From NCBI GenBank assembly GCA_030142905.1, contig JASJOG010000190.1, positions 62,001 to 126,000 of the forward strand: a stretch of 64,000 nt of DNA. Direction: 5' to 3'. The DNA is from Heliopora coerulea (Eukaryota > Cnidaria > Anthozoa > Scleralcyonacea > Helioporidae). Below the pieces are notes generated by a model. That model did no database searches, had not been told where the DNA came from, and was given only the letters and a program-made list of their open reading frames with translations. This document shows, one piece after another, positions 46,319 to 56,372 of this stretch (its first letter is position 1; the number at the start of each line of letters is the position of its first letter). The translations under genes were made by a program, and so were the position numbers.

Positions 46319-46702
46319 AATTCGAGTTCTAGCGATCGCAGTAAAGAGCCTTGTGTTCCAAGCTGTTTTTGAGGTGCTTTTGTGGACGAATGCTTGGGGA
46401 GTCCTCCCCATAACACTCAAGTATCCTTTGGTTTCGTTCTTCGAGATTTCCACGAGTATTGGCTACGAGATCTTCGCCTGACGTCCCTGCAGTTGGTTCG
46501 ACATTCTACCGGGTTTGGCAACGTGTTCTTCGCCTACCTCCACTGCAGTTGGCCTACCTTATCTCTGGTTTACCTTGCAGACCTCCTGGCTGCTGACCTT
46601 CTTACCACTTGGTCCAGCGGACGATCGCATACCGGACTCCGTGTGTTCACCTTTTGGGGATTTAGTGTGTGCAACCCAAAAAGGTCAGTGTGATTTATTA
46701 CC

Positions 46703-48283
46703 ATGTCCATACCGTATGCGAACCGCTCAGCTGTTGCTGTGATTCCAGCACTGGCAACAAGAGAGCTGCCTAGGATAAATTTGGACGAAGTCTTAGAAGA
46801 CTTCAACGGACAGTACGAGCCATTGGGCAAGTACTTTTACTGTGTGCAGTTTATTTCTTCGAAAAAACTGCGCATAACATTTAACACAGCCGCGCTGATG
46901 GAGGATTGCCTCAGCACCGGACTTTCGCTCCGAGGGTTTCCTCTCGAACCTCAACCCATTTCATGCAAAAAATGGGTCTCAGTACAACGTTTGGCCATTG
47001 GTATCCCGATGGAGGCCGCAACCCGTATCCTCGGAAAATACGGGAAAGTTTATTCGGCTAAACACGAGACCAAGAGAGGCATATACACGGGAACCCTTTC
47101 CGTTTTGATGGAGGTGCTAAAAAACATCCCGTCAACCCTGCGTATTCGGGGGCATACCTGCCTTATCTTTTATCGCGGACAAGTACGGACTTGTTTCCGG
47201 TGCCAGTCGCCGGACCATACCACCCGCGACTGCCCCTACATGCAGTCTCGCACTTCCGCCACTGCCGACGACCCTCCCCCCACTTACGATGGGGAAACGC
47301 AGGACCAACCGTCCCCGTCAGCGGAGACTGAAACGCCGTCCGACCACCACACCCCAGAGGCATCCACCCCTGGTGACACGGCTTCTCCGCCGCCCGTCCA
47401 CACGATCGACATGGACGGCACCCACCCCGACGCCTCCCAACAGACTCCCATCCCTATGGAAGGGACCAATATGGAAGGCCTCGAACACGAAGGGGCAACC
47501 AGCCCCCTCACCCAGGATCGAACTGATCCCGACTCCGGCTCTGACCGGGGTAACGAAGTTAGAACTGCGGAGACTGATGCTACCGCCCATTCTCCCAGTC
47601 ACGATGCTGACGCTTCTGCTACACCCAGCACCGCGCTCACCGGCCTCGCCAACGACGCCGCCGGTGAAACAAATGACACGGGTACAGCCACCCCAAACAC
47701 CACCGCCAGTAATACCACCAGTTCCTCCTCGGCCTCCGAGAAGAACACCTCAGACGGCATCGAGCTACTGGCCCCGCCGGCCTCTTACGCCAGCGCTGTG
47801 GACCCACGAGTAACCACCGTGACCACTACCAGTGGTTCCCAACCTAGAGTGCTTTCCTCATACTCCCAGGAGTTCCCGCCCATCGCGAGCCCATCGGTGA
47901 AGGATACCGACACGGACGGCTTTAAAGTCCCACGCCGTCAGCGCCGACCACCCAGCCGTAACTCCAACCGGATGCGCTCTCGGTCGCGCTCAGCGTCGAG
48001 CACCGACTCGACCTCCTCGTCCGGACCACCAACCCGGAAACGTACCCAACCGTCCCTGGTTGGTACAGGCGTATCTTCACGCCGCTCCACCAGAGACATC
48101 GATATCACCTTGGGCCAATTTGGAGCCCTCTACGACCTCGTCCCGGGCACTGGGGAAGTCCCTGACATTCGCCTGTCCGCCTCCGGAAACATCCTTCCCG
48201 ATTCGCAACCCGAAGGGAATCTTGGACCTCGGCCTACCTCCGAGCTGGACTTAACTTTGGAGTCTCTTTTGAACCTGAAATGA
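46703..48283 (+). CDS. F3b ORF1 protein, RNA-binding with CCHC knuckle
   Basis: The 526-aa product is identical to F3 ORF1 (33701-35281). It overlaps ORF2 by ATGA. Confidence 0.9.
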   Translation: MSIPYANRSAVAVIPALATRELPRINLDEVLEDFNGQYEPLGKYFYCVQFISSKKLRITFNTAALMEDCLSTGLSLRGFPLEPQPISCKKWVSVQRLAIGIPMEAATRILGKYGKVYSAKHETKRGIYTGTLSVLMEVLKNIPSTLRIRGHTCLIFYRGQVRTCFRCQSPDHTTRDCPYMQSRTSATADDPPPTYDGETQDQPSPSAETETPSDHHTPEASTPGDTASPPPVHTIDMDGTHPDASQQTPIPMEGTNMEGLEHEGATSPLTQDRTDPDSGSDRGNEVRTAETDATAHSPSHDADASATPSTALTGLANDAAGETNDTGTATPNTTASNTTSSSSASEKNTSDGIELLAPPASYASAVDPRVTTVTTTSGSQPRVLSSYSQEFPPIASPSVKDTDTDGFKVPRRQRRPPSRNSNRMRSRSRSASSTDSTSSSGPPTRKRTQPSLVGTGVSSRRSTRDIDITLGQFGALYDLVPGTGEVPDIRLSASGNILPDSQPEGNLGPRPTSELDLTLESLLNLK

Positions 48284-51200
48284 ACTGTCAAATATTGACC
48301 TTAAACATCCAGGGACTTCGATCCTTGGAGAACAGACAAACTCTAACATCATGGCTAGATTGTTTTAAGCCATCCATAGTTTGTCTTCAAGAGACGCACT
48401 CCATCTCGGAGGAGGAATTTTCAGACTGGTTTACTAACCCCATCATAACTAATACTAACTATAAATGTATATCCTCGCCCGGTACGGCACGTAGTCGCGG
48501 TGTTGCCATCCTTTACCGTCCCGAGGCCTTGTCGGTGGTTAGTAGTTGGAAAGACGACTCTGGGAGACTGGTTATTGCGGAATTTTCCCGTAATAATTTA
48601 AACTTCCAGGTCGCAAGTCTTTACGGCCCTAACAACAAAAAAGACGGTAGTCTCTTTTTCGAATCCTTTTACCAAGCCCTAGACCCAGACCTTCCAGTGT
48701 TACTGTGTGGGGACTTTAACACAGTGGTAGATCCGTGCTCGGATCGCCTCGGCTGTAATCCGAGGTCCCCCTGGGCTTACAACTGGTCACCTTCTCTGCG
48801 TGATTTAACCACCTCCTTCGAACTCTGCGATGTATGGCGCGCTATGCATCCCGGAGTCGAGGAGTTCACGTGGAGGAGGCCCGGTGGCGGCCAGGCCTCC
48901 CGGATCGACATGATCTGGTTACCACAGCGATACCTGGGTCTCGTCTCGTCAGTGGGGATCTTTCCCTTCTTTCGATCAGATCACTCCTATGTGTATCTGG
49001 ACATCAACCTTCCATCTGGGGTTGATAGGGGCAAAGGATTATGGAAGTTCAACACCTCTCACCTCAAGGATGAGGCCTTCTGCAACGAAATCGCAGGATT
49101 TTGGGTGGATTGGCGTCGTGAGCGGAATCGTTTTTCCTCTCTCTCATCATGGTGGGATGCCGGCAAAGCCCGGATTAAAAGGTTGATCCGTCGTTTCTCG
49201 CGGGAGAAATCTCAACAGCAGCGACGCAAAATCAAATCGTTGAACGCTACCGTCGAACATGTCCAAAGGCGAATTGATAACGGTGAGCAGCTCCCCGGTC
49301 TGCTGGAGGAAGTGAGAGCAGAGCTAGCCTCCGAGCTTCTCACGGAAGCCAAGGGGGCGCAGTTGCGTGCAGCCACGCGGTGGGCGGAAGACGGGGAGTC
49401 GTCGACGGCCTATTTCCTGCGCCAAGAGAAGGTCCGGGGGCAGCAGCGCTTAATCAGTGGCGTTAAACGCCCTGACGGCACGCTTGCTACCTCCACTAAG
49501 GACATGATTGGCGTATGGCGGGATTACTACTTCAAGCTGTTCTCGTCAGAACACCTAGACGAGGGAGAACAACACCCCTTCCTAGAGCGTCTTGAACGTA
49601 AGTTGTCCCCTGCCGAGACCGAGTTGTGTGAGGGAGACCTCACGGAAGCGGAGTGTGAAAGGGCACTCAAACAGATGGCTTCCAATAAGTCGCCGGGGGT
49701 AGATGGCCTTCCTGCCGAATTTTACGTTCGGTTCTGGGGGTTGTTGGGCCCAGACTTAGTCAACGTAGTCAACTCGTGCTACCGTTCTGGAAAAATGTCC
49801 AAATCCCAACGCTCGGGTACGATAACGCTCTTGTTCAAGAAGGGGGACCCTCTTGAAACCGCGAATTGGCGTCCAATCACTCTCCTGTGTGCGGATTACA
49901 AGATCGCGGCCAAGGCGCTAGCGAATCGCCTCCTCCTGGTTATATCGTCCGTGGTGTCGCCGGATCAATCGTGCGGCATTCCCGGCCGGTGCGTGGGGGA
50001 GAACGTACGTCTTCTCCACGACGTCGTAGATTATGCCAACTCTCAGGCATTACCCGCTGCTGTGCTCTCCCTTGATCAGGAAAAAGCCTTCGACCGTGTA
50101 GAGTGGACCTACATGCAGAAGGTTCTGGTCAAGATGGGATTTGGCCCCTCTTTTCGCCGCTGGGTGGCCCTGTTGTACGGTGAGGTGTTTTCGGCGGTGA
50201 TCGTGAACGGCTTCGTTTCGGAGCTGTTTCCCGTTCGCCGGGGGGTTAGGCAAGGTTGTCCTCTTTCGCCGCTCTTGTACGTCCTGGTCGCAGAGTCGTT
50301 GGCCTGTGCCATCCGCGCAGACCCCGCCATTGACGGGTTTCCTCTCCCTGCTGGGGGAGTGCGACACAAGATCTCGCAATACGCCGACGACACGTCCGCA
50401 CTGGTGACCTCGGACGATTCGATTCTCGCTTTGGTCCGGTTGTTCGAGAGGTACGAAAAAGGATCGGGGGCTCGGCTTAACATTACCAAATGTAAAGCCC
50501 TCGTCTTGGGCCCATGGAGATCTCGCACCTCTTTCCCAGTGGACTTTCGGATTTCCTCCAGCCACATCGAGGTCCTTGGAAGCCGCCTCTCAAACGAGGG
50601 AGGCGAGGACTGGGGGCCCCACCTCAAAAAGCTGGAGAAGGTCTTTCAGTCTTGGGCACACCGTAAGCTGTCCTTCAGGGGCCGGGCCCTAATTACTAAC
50701 TCTCTTGGCCTAAGTACATTCTGGTACTTAGGCTCACTTAGATTAATCCCGACTAACGTTATTCACGATATTAACAAGCTTGTGTTTCCTTTCGTGTGGG
50801 GAAAAAAGAGGGAATGGCTCAGCAGGTCTTCGGTGACGCAGCCCCTGGACCGCGGAGGCTTAGGGGTTGTAGAAGTGACTCGCAAGCTGTCGTCTCTTCA
50901 CATTATGTGGGTGAAGCGCTTCCTTTCCGGTGAATACCGTGGTTGGCAGAGTTTCTTCAAATTTTATCTCCGTCGGGCTTTCCTTGCGGAGCCGATCAAC
51001 CGCGTCTTTGGTCTCTCCACCGTTAGCGAGGCCACGCTCCGCCGAATACCACCATTTTACCGTGCAGTTCTCACAGCCTGGTACGACGCCGGCGGCACCC
51101 AAGCTTTCGGGGCTTTCCTCATACCACGACCACATGCCGACCCGCTGCCGCTAGCCGAGATTACAACCAAGCAAGTTTACACCATCCTAGGCCGCATTAC

Positions 51201-51816
51201 TATCAAACCACACCGGTGTATTGCCAAAGTCCGCGAGCTAGGACTTGGCCCGGTGGAATGGCCACGAGTGTGGCAGAACCTTAACCTCCTCCGACACTAC
51301 AGGCCAGCCTTAGACACGTCTTGGCTTATCGCCCACTGTATACTACCGACCGCTGATCGCCTCCTCCACTTCGGAATGGCCGTGGACCCTGCGTGTCACT
51401 GCGGGGCCCCCGAAACCCTTGCCCACCTATTCGTGGACTGTCCGTTCGTGAAACCCATTCTTGACTGGTTTACCATCCTTCTCCGGCACGCCAGACCAGC
51501 AATGCCGCGCCCGGCAGCCACAGACATCCTTTGGGCATTTCCAAGAGCGGCAAACGTTCCAGCTGGCCTCATCGCATTACTTGGGATCATCCGCCACCAA
51601 ACCTGGATAGCCCGCAATTCTCACCGTTTTGATGGCTTTCAGCCGGAACCCCAGATCTCGCTGAAGAGGATCAAGTCATCTCTTCGATTCCTCTTGCGAG
51701 TGCAACAGCGCCACTGTCTCGCCACCACCTTCGAGCAGGAATGGCTAGCTGGGGGTGTCCTCGGATCTTTGCAGCCGGATGGGACTCTTTCATTCCACGC
51801 TGAGGTGCATTCTTAA
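48280..51816 (+). CDS. F3b ORF2: APE endonuclease and reverse transcriptase
   Basis: The 1178-aa product is identical to F3 ORF2, with APE, reverse transcriptase (YADD at 701-704) and C-terminal Cys/His motif intact. The copy doubles the number of potentially active F3 genes in the window. Confidence 0.95.
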   Translation: MNCQILTLNIQGLRSLENRQTLTSWLDCFKPSIVCLQETHSISEEEFSDWFTNPIITNTNYKCISSPGTARSRGVAILYRPEALSVVSSWKDDSGRLVIAEFSRNNLNFQVASLYGPNNKKDGSLFFESFYQALDPDLPVLLCGDFNTVVDPCSDRLGCNPRSPWAYNWSPSLRDLTTSFELCDVWRAMHPGVEEFTWRRPGGGQASRIDMIWLPQRYLGLVSSVGIFPFFRSDHSYVYLDINLPSGVDRGKGLWKFNTSHLKDEAFCNEIAGFWVDWRRERNRFSSLSSWWDAGKARIKRLIRRFSREKSQQQRRKIKSLNATVEHVQRRIDNGEQLPGLLEEVRAELASELLTEAKGAQLRAATRWAEDGESSTAYFLRQEKVRGQQRLISGVKRPDGTLATSTKDMIGVWRDYYFKLFSSEHLDEGEQHPFLERLERKLSPAETELCEGDLTEAECERALKQMASNKSPGVDGLPAEFYVRFWGLLGPDLVNVVNSCYRSGKMSKSQRSGTITLLFKKGDPLETANWRPITLLCADYKIAAKALANRLLLVISSVVSPDQSCGIPGRCVGENVRLLHDVVDYANSQALPAAVLSLDQEKAFDRVEWTYMQKVLVKMGFGPSFRRWVALLYGEVFSAVIVNGFVSELFPVRRGVRQGCPLSPLLYVLVAESLACAIRADPAIDGFPLPAGGVRHKISQYADDTSALVTSDDSILALVRLFERYEKGSGARLNITKCKALVLGPWRSRTSFPVDFRISSSHIEVLGSRLSNEGGEDWGPHLKKLEKVFQSWAHRKLSFRGRALITNSLGLSTFWYLGSLRLIPTNVIHDINKLVFPFVWGKKREWLSRSSVTQPLDRGGLGVVEVTRKLSSLHIMWVKRFLSGEYRGWQSFFKFYLRRAFLAEPINRVFGLSTVSEATLRRIPPFYRAVLTAWYDAGGTQAFGAFLIPRPHADPLPLAEITTKQVYTILGRITIKPHRCIAKVRELGLGPVEWPRVWQNLNLLRHYRPALDTSWLIAHCILPTADRLLHFGMAVDPACHCGAPETLAHLFVDCPFVKPILDWFTILLRHARPAMPRPAATDILWAFPRAANVPAGLIALLGIIRHQTWIARNSHRFDGFQPEPQISLKRIKSSLRFLLRVQQRHCLATTFEQEWLAGGVLGSLQPDGTLSFHAEVHS

Positions 51817-52340
51817 GGTCAGGCAACATAACCAGGTAAGATTACTAATCCGCCTTACTAGGGGCTTTTAACCCCGGGTCCTTGTCTAAGTCTCTTTACG
51901 GAGGGGGTGCTTGGTGCCGAGGGTCTCCTTAACCGGTGTACTTGACGCCCCAAGTGCTCTCCCCTTTTACGTTTTATTATTTGCGAGGGAGGGCCCAGTA
52001 CCGAGGGTCTCCTTAACCGGTGTACTTGACGTCCTGAGCACTTTCTCGCCTTTACATGATTATTATTTGCTTGGAAGTCTGCGGACCAAGGCCACGTTTC
52101 ACCGCCAGCCACCTTCATTCTCCACCTCACGGTCCGTCGGTGAAACGGCGACGAGATACTACGCACTGAGTAGCCGACCGTCCTACCACCTTGTCGTTTC
52201 AGGCGTGGAGAGGGTTTCGCGAGCCCTGTAACTGCGTAGCCAGCGATATGCTACCTCCGTGGATTATCCCCCGCCGCACACAGCTTCAGAGGCCCATTGC
52301 ACCGTCGGGCGCTCACAGCTGTCGGGGAGAAATTCAAAAC

Positions 52341-52504
52341 AAGATCAAGTGTAGTATCTGTTCTTATCAGCTTAATATCTGGTATGCCAGGCAACGCCTG
52401 GCTCATATATTAAACTGATTTTTGGACCTCGGCCATGGGATTGAAGCTTGCTTCACCCTGGCCACGGGTTGTCTCGGTCTTGCACTAAATCCGAGTACGG
52501 CCCC
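52341..52504 (+). pseudogene. U2 snRNA 3' part, after F3b
   Basis: As the copy at 1729. Confidence 0.93.
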
Positions 52505-52883
52505 TTCCCCAAAGGGGAAGAACAACAATAACAATTGAAATGATATGAAAGGAAAACGGTCAGAGCAGCAAGTAATGTGTTTTGTGCGATTACATTTCAG
52601 GTCAGCTTTGAATGTGTCCCTGGAGACGAAGCGCCGTGTCTGTGGAGAGCATGATGCGGACAAGGTTGGCTGCTTGGCGATTGCAAGGAACGACAAGATG
52701 ACGAACCATCGCCCGCCTGCCCACCCACAGTTCGAAGGAGTAGCGAAGGAAATGCTAGAGATAAAACATGGTAGGTAATCATCTCAGTCATTCCTAGCTA
52801 AGTTGATGCACCAAGCAACGTTCCTACCACATGCGACAGTGTGAAATGAACCAATCAAAACGTTGCCTTTCGCCGGAAAACGC

Positions 52884-52972
52884 ATACTTACCTGACGCGA
52901 GAGGTACTTTGATCACGAAGGAAGTCCTCTCAGGATGAGGCCCTCTCATTGCACTTCGATTGGGTTGACTCC

Positions 52973-53004
<32 letters not shown>

Positions 53005-53047
53005 TATAATTTCTGGTAGTGGGGACCTGCGTTCGCGCTCGTCCCCT
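52884..53047 (+). ncRNA. U1: U1 snRNA, unit 10
   Basis: Intact copy. Confidence 0.94.
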
Positions 53048-53214
53048 CCCTCCCTCCCTCCCTATCAAAGCGTAAAGCTGAAGTGAAAACGGATTAGTGA
53101 GTGAAACACGATGTAGGTGATGGTATAGTTCGGTGCGTTCCTAACAATATCTTCGTCCGGTTGGCCGCCACACACAGCGCTAGCTATAAAAATGCTATAG
53201 TCCTTACGCCTCCT

Positions 53215-53332
53215 GTCTACGACCATACCACCGGGAAAGCACCGGTTCTCGTCAGATCACCGAAGTTAAGCCCGGTCGGGCGGAGTTAGTACTTGGATGG
53301 GTGACCGCCTGGGAATACCCCGTGTTGTAGTC
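53215..53332 (+). rRNA. 5S rRNA: 5S ribosomal RNA, unit 10
   Basis: Same as the copy at 2589. Confidence 0.95.
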
Positions 53333-53442
53333 TTTGTTTGCCGAACAATAAAGTACGCTACAGCAACGTCTGCTGACCAAAACGAACCACAACATGTTTG
53401 TCGGCGTTTTTCGTTCTTAAACTGATTTTTTTCCTTTTCGCT

Positions 53443-53463
53443 ATCGCTTCTCGGCCTCTTGGC
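53443..53463 (+). pseudogene. U2 snRNA 5' part, before S5b
   Basis: U2 nt 1-21 as before S5. Confidence 0.9.
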
Positions 53464-55248
53464 GTGACAAGAGGTGTCCGTACAACGTCCGTCGCGATCC
53501 TGTCCAACAAGTTCACTACGAGTACCACGAGTTCTACGAGTTCTTCGAGTGCAGTTAGGTGCTAGCGGTGGAAGCCATGCTTGAGTCTTCGACTCATAAC
53601 ACTGCTACGCCTTCAGTCGAGATTGACAACGTCCAAAGTGGGTCCGTGGCTGATGACCGTGCCCCGAGGGGTGGCTCTTTTCAGAGCCTTTCAGCTGCGG
53701 CCCTCTTGCCTCACAAGGACCGCTGTGCCTTTGTGGACCTACCGGAGCTCGCCCTCAGAGGAAAGCCCGCACTAAAGCCTGAAGAAGTCTGGGACACGTT
53801 CAGTAAGGACTTTGCCCCGATTACTGACTTCTTTACTTGTATTCAGCTGATTCGACCTAACCGTCTTCGAGTCTGGTGTCCGTCGGCCAATGTTTTGGAA
53901 GATGTACTTAACACTGGACTTACACTGAGGGGTCATCCCCTTCGCATAAAGCCTATTATGGACAGATGCTGGTTAACAGTGACCCACCTGCCATATGGAT
54001 TGCCCGAAAAGGCCATCGTCGACTTCTTCTCGCAATTTGGAGAGGTCCGCAGTATCCGGTTTGTTCAGTTCCGTAAAGTTTTTACGGGAACTATCAAACT
54101 ACTGATGACACTACACAAAGCGGTGCCTACACGAGTCCGTGTACTTGGTCACGCGGGTCTCGTTTACCACCCTGGTCAAGCACGCACCTGCTTCCATTGT
54201 GGGGTCGTAGGACATGAATCCAAACGATGCCCAAAGAAAGAACCAGCTCCTACTACCAGTAAGAAAAGGACCCGGTTAAACACAAAGGACGCTCCCAAGC
54301 CTCCTGGTTCAACGCCAGCACCACCCAAGAATGCTGCCCCTTCAGGGCAAGACCCTGGCCCACGGCCAGCCGATCCACCTGTGGAGATCATTCAAGAGCC
54401 TCCTTCGACCACCGAATCACCTGAACATCCACGTGGGGAAGCCAATCTACCGGCCAACCCCCAAACCTTTGTCCCACCTGTAGTAGCCACTCTCACTCCC
54501 CCCTTGGCTAACGACACTCCTGTTGCTGCTGAGGAGACCACCACTACGGCCCCCTCGCAAACAAGCGCCCCTGTGGCGGACAAACCACCTTCTGATGACC
54601 CCGTTTTGGCCGACGACTGGCTCAAGCTAGCCAAAATCGACCTTCCCTTAGTCATAACTACTAGCGCTCCTGATAATTCCACCTTGGAAGAAGATCGGGA
54701 TATTACTGACCCGGAGGTGTTCAGCTCACCAAAAGCAACATTGGACCCTCCCGTTTCCGATGACATCGATCATCCTGTCGATGTTGAACCGCGTTTCTCG
54801 GACCCTCCACAGGTCCAAAACGAAGTCAAATCGCTTCGTACTGTATGTAAGAGAAAGCCTGCACCTATCCCAGCGGGAATAGGTCTGGCATGTCAAAGAA
54901 AACCTTTTACGCCAGCACCAGTTTGTGGTGCTGGACCCAAATCGAAATCTAACACCGGGAAGGGCCCATCGGACCCTTCCCTTACGGTGCCGTCTTTTTC
55001 TTGACACGGGTCTGCGGACCCACACGACTCATCCCGAATCACACACGTTTTTTTGCCACCTCACTCCTTCGGCAGGGCGTAGTTACTTCTGCTTCAGCCC
55101 TGTCGCGGGTGACCATGCGGAGAATCTGGCGCAAGGGAGTGGGTCTCGCGAGCCCATTTGGTCTGAGTATCTAGCGATATGATACCTCCCTGGGGCTTGC
55201 CCTGCTTGCACACAACCTTCGGGTTGACAGGGAAGTCAAGTCCAAAAC
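53464..55248 (+). mobile_element. S5b: duplicate of short element S5
   Basis: Copy of 40462-42246 by block duplication; 5' stem-loop at 53558-53611, three-way junction at 55134-55191. Confidence 0.92.
53577..55004 (+). CDS. ORF1-type RNA-binding protein of S5b
   Basis: The 475-aa product is identical to that of S5 (40575-42002). Confidence 0.86.
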   Translation: MLESSTHNTATPSVEIDNVQSGSVADDRAPRGGSFQSLSAAALLPHKDRCAFVDLPELALRGKPALKPEEVWDTFSKDFAPITDFFTCIQLIRPNRLRVWCPSANVLEDVLNTGLTLRGHPLRIKPIMDRCWLTVTHLPYGLPEKAIVDFFSQFGEVRSIRFVQFRKVFTGTIKLLMTLHKAVPTRVRVLGHAGLVYHPGQARTCFHCGVVGHESKRCPKKEPAPTTSKKRTRLNTKDAPKPPGSTPAPPKNAAPSGQDPGPRPADPPVEIIQEPPSTTESPEHPRGEANLPANPQTFVPPVVATLTPPLANDTPVAAEETTTTAPSQTSAPVADKPPSDDPVLADDWLKLAKIDLPLVITTSAPDNSTLEEDRDITDPEVFSSPKATLDPPVSDDIDHPVDVEPRFSDPPQVQNEVKSLRTVCKRKPAPIPAGIGLACQRKPFTPAPVCGAGPKSKSNTGKGPSDPSLTVPSFS

Positions 55249-55412
55249 AAGATCAAGTGTAGTATCTGTTCTTATCAGCTTAATATCTGGTATGCCAGGC
55301 AACGCCTGGCTCATATATTAAACTGATTTTTGGACCTCGGCCATGGGATTGAAGCTTGCTTCACCCTGGCCACGGGTTGTCTCGGTCTTGCACTAAATCC
55401 GAGTACGGCCCC
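55249..55412 (+). pseudogene. U2 snRNA 3' part, after S5b
   Basis: As the copy at 1729. Confidence 0.93.
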
Positions 55413-55791
55413 TTCCCCAAAGGGGAAGAACAACAATAACAATTGAAATGATATGAAAGGAAAACGGTCAGAGCAGCAAGTAATGTGTTTTGTGCGATTA
55501 CATTTCAGGTCAGCTTTGAATGTGTCCCTGGAGACGAAGCGCCGTGTCTGTGGAGAGCATGATGCGGACAAGGTTGGCTGCTTGGCGATTGCAAGGAACG
55601 ACAAGATGACGAACCATCGCCCGCCTGCCCACCCACAGTTCGAAGGAGTAGCGAAGGAAATGCTAGAGATAAAACATGGTAGGTAATCATCTCAGTCATT
55701 CCTAGCTAAGTTGATGCACCAAGCAACGTTCCTACCACATGCGACAGTGTGAAATGAACCAATCAAAACGTTGCCTTTCGCCGGAAAACGC

Positions 55792-55880
55792 ATACTTACC
55801 TGACGCGAGAGGTACTTTGATCACGAAGGAAGTCCTCTCAGGATGAGGCCCTCTCATTGCACTTCGATTGGGTTGACTCC

Positions 55881-55912
<32 letters not shown>

Positions 55913-55955
55913 TATAATTTCTGGTAGTGGGGACCTGCGTTCGCGCTCGTCCCCT
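55792..55955 (+). ncRNA. U1: U1 snRNA, unit 11
   Basis: Intact copy. Confidence 0.94.
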
Positions 55956-56122
55956 CCCTCCCTCCCTCCCTATCAAAGCGTAAAGCTGAAGTGAAAACGG
56001 ATTAGTGAGTGAAACACGATGTAGGTGATGGTATAGTTCGGTGCGTTCCTAACAATATCTTCGTCCGGTTGGCCGCCACACACAGCGCTAGCTATAAAAA
56101 TGCTATAGTCCTTACGCCTCCT

Positions 56123-56240
56123 GTCTACGACCATACCACCGGGAAAGCACCGGTTCTCGTCAGATCACCGAAGTTAAGCCCGGTCGGGCGGAGTTAGTAC
56201 TTGGATGGGTGACCGCCTGGGAATACCCCGTGTTGTAGTC
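56123..56240 (+). rRNA. 5S rRNA: 5S ribosomal RNA, unit 11
   Basis: Same as the copy at 2589. Confidence 0.95.
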
Positions 56241-56350
56241 TTTGTTTGCCGAACAATAAAGTACGCTACAGCAACGTCCGCTGACCAAAACGAACCACAA
56301 CATGTTTGTCGGCGTTTTTCGTTCTTAAACTGATTTTTTTCCTTTTCGCT

Positions 56351-56372
56351 ATCGCTTCTCGGCCTCTTGGCT
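56351..56372 (+). pseudogene. U2 snRNA 5' part, before S4c
   Basis: U2 nt 1-22, C at nt 16. Confidence 0.92.

Larger units (their letters stand above)
46319..52340 (+). mobile_element. F3b: duplicate of full-length element F3
   Basis: Copy of 33317-39338 by block duplication. Its 5' stem-loop lies at 46373-46426, the 3' repeats at 51914-51947 and 51998-52031, and the three-way junction at 52205-52260. Confidence 0.93.
42625..55626 (+). repeat. 13,002-bp tandem duplication, copy 2
   Basis: Same gene and element order as copy 1 with an offset of exactly 13,002 bp throughout. Every protein-coding frame is identical and I found no base difference in the stretches compared. Confidence 0.92.
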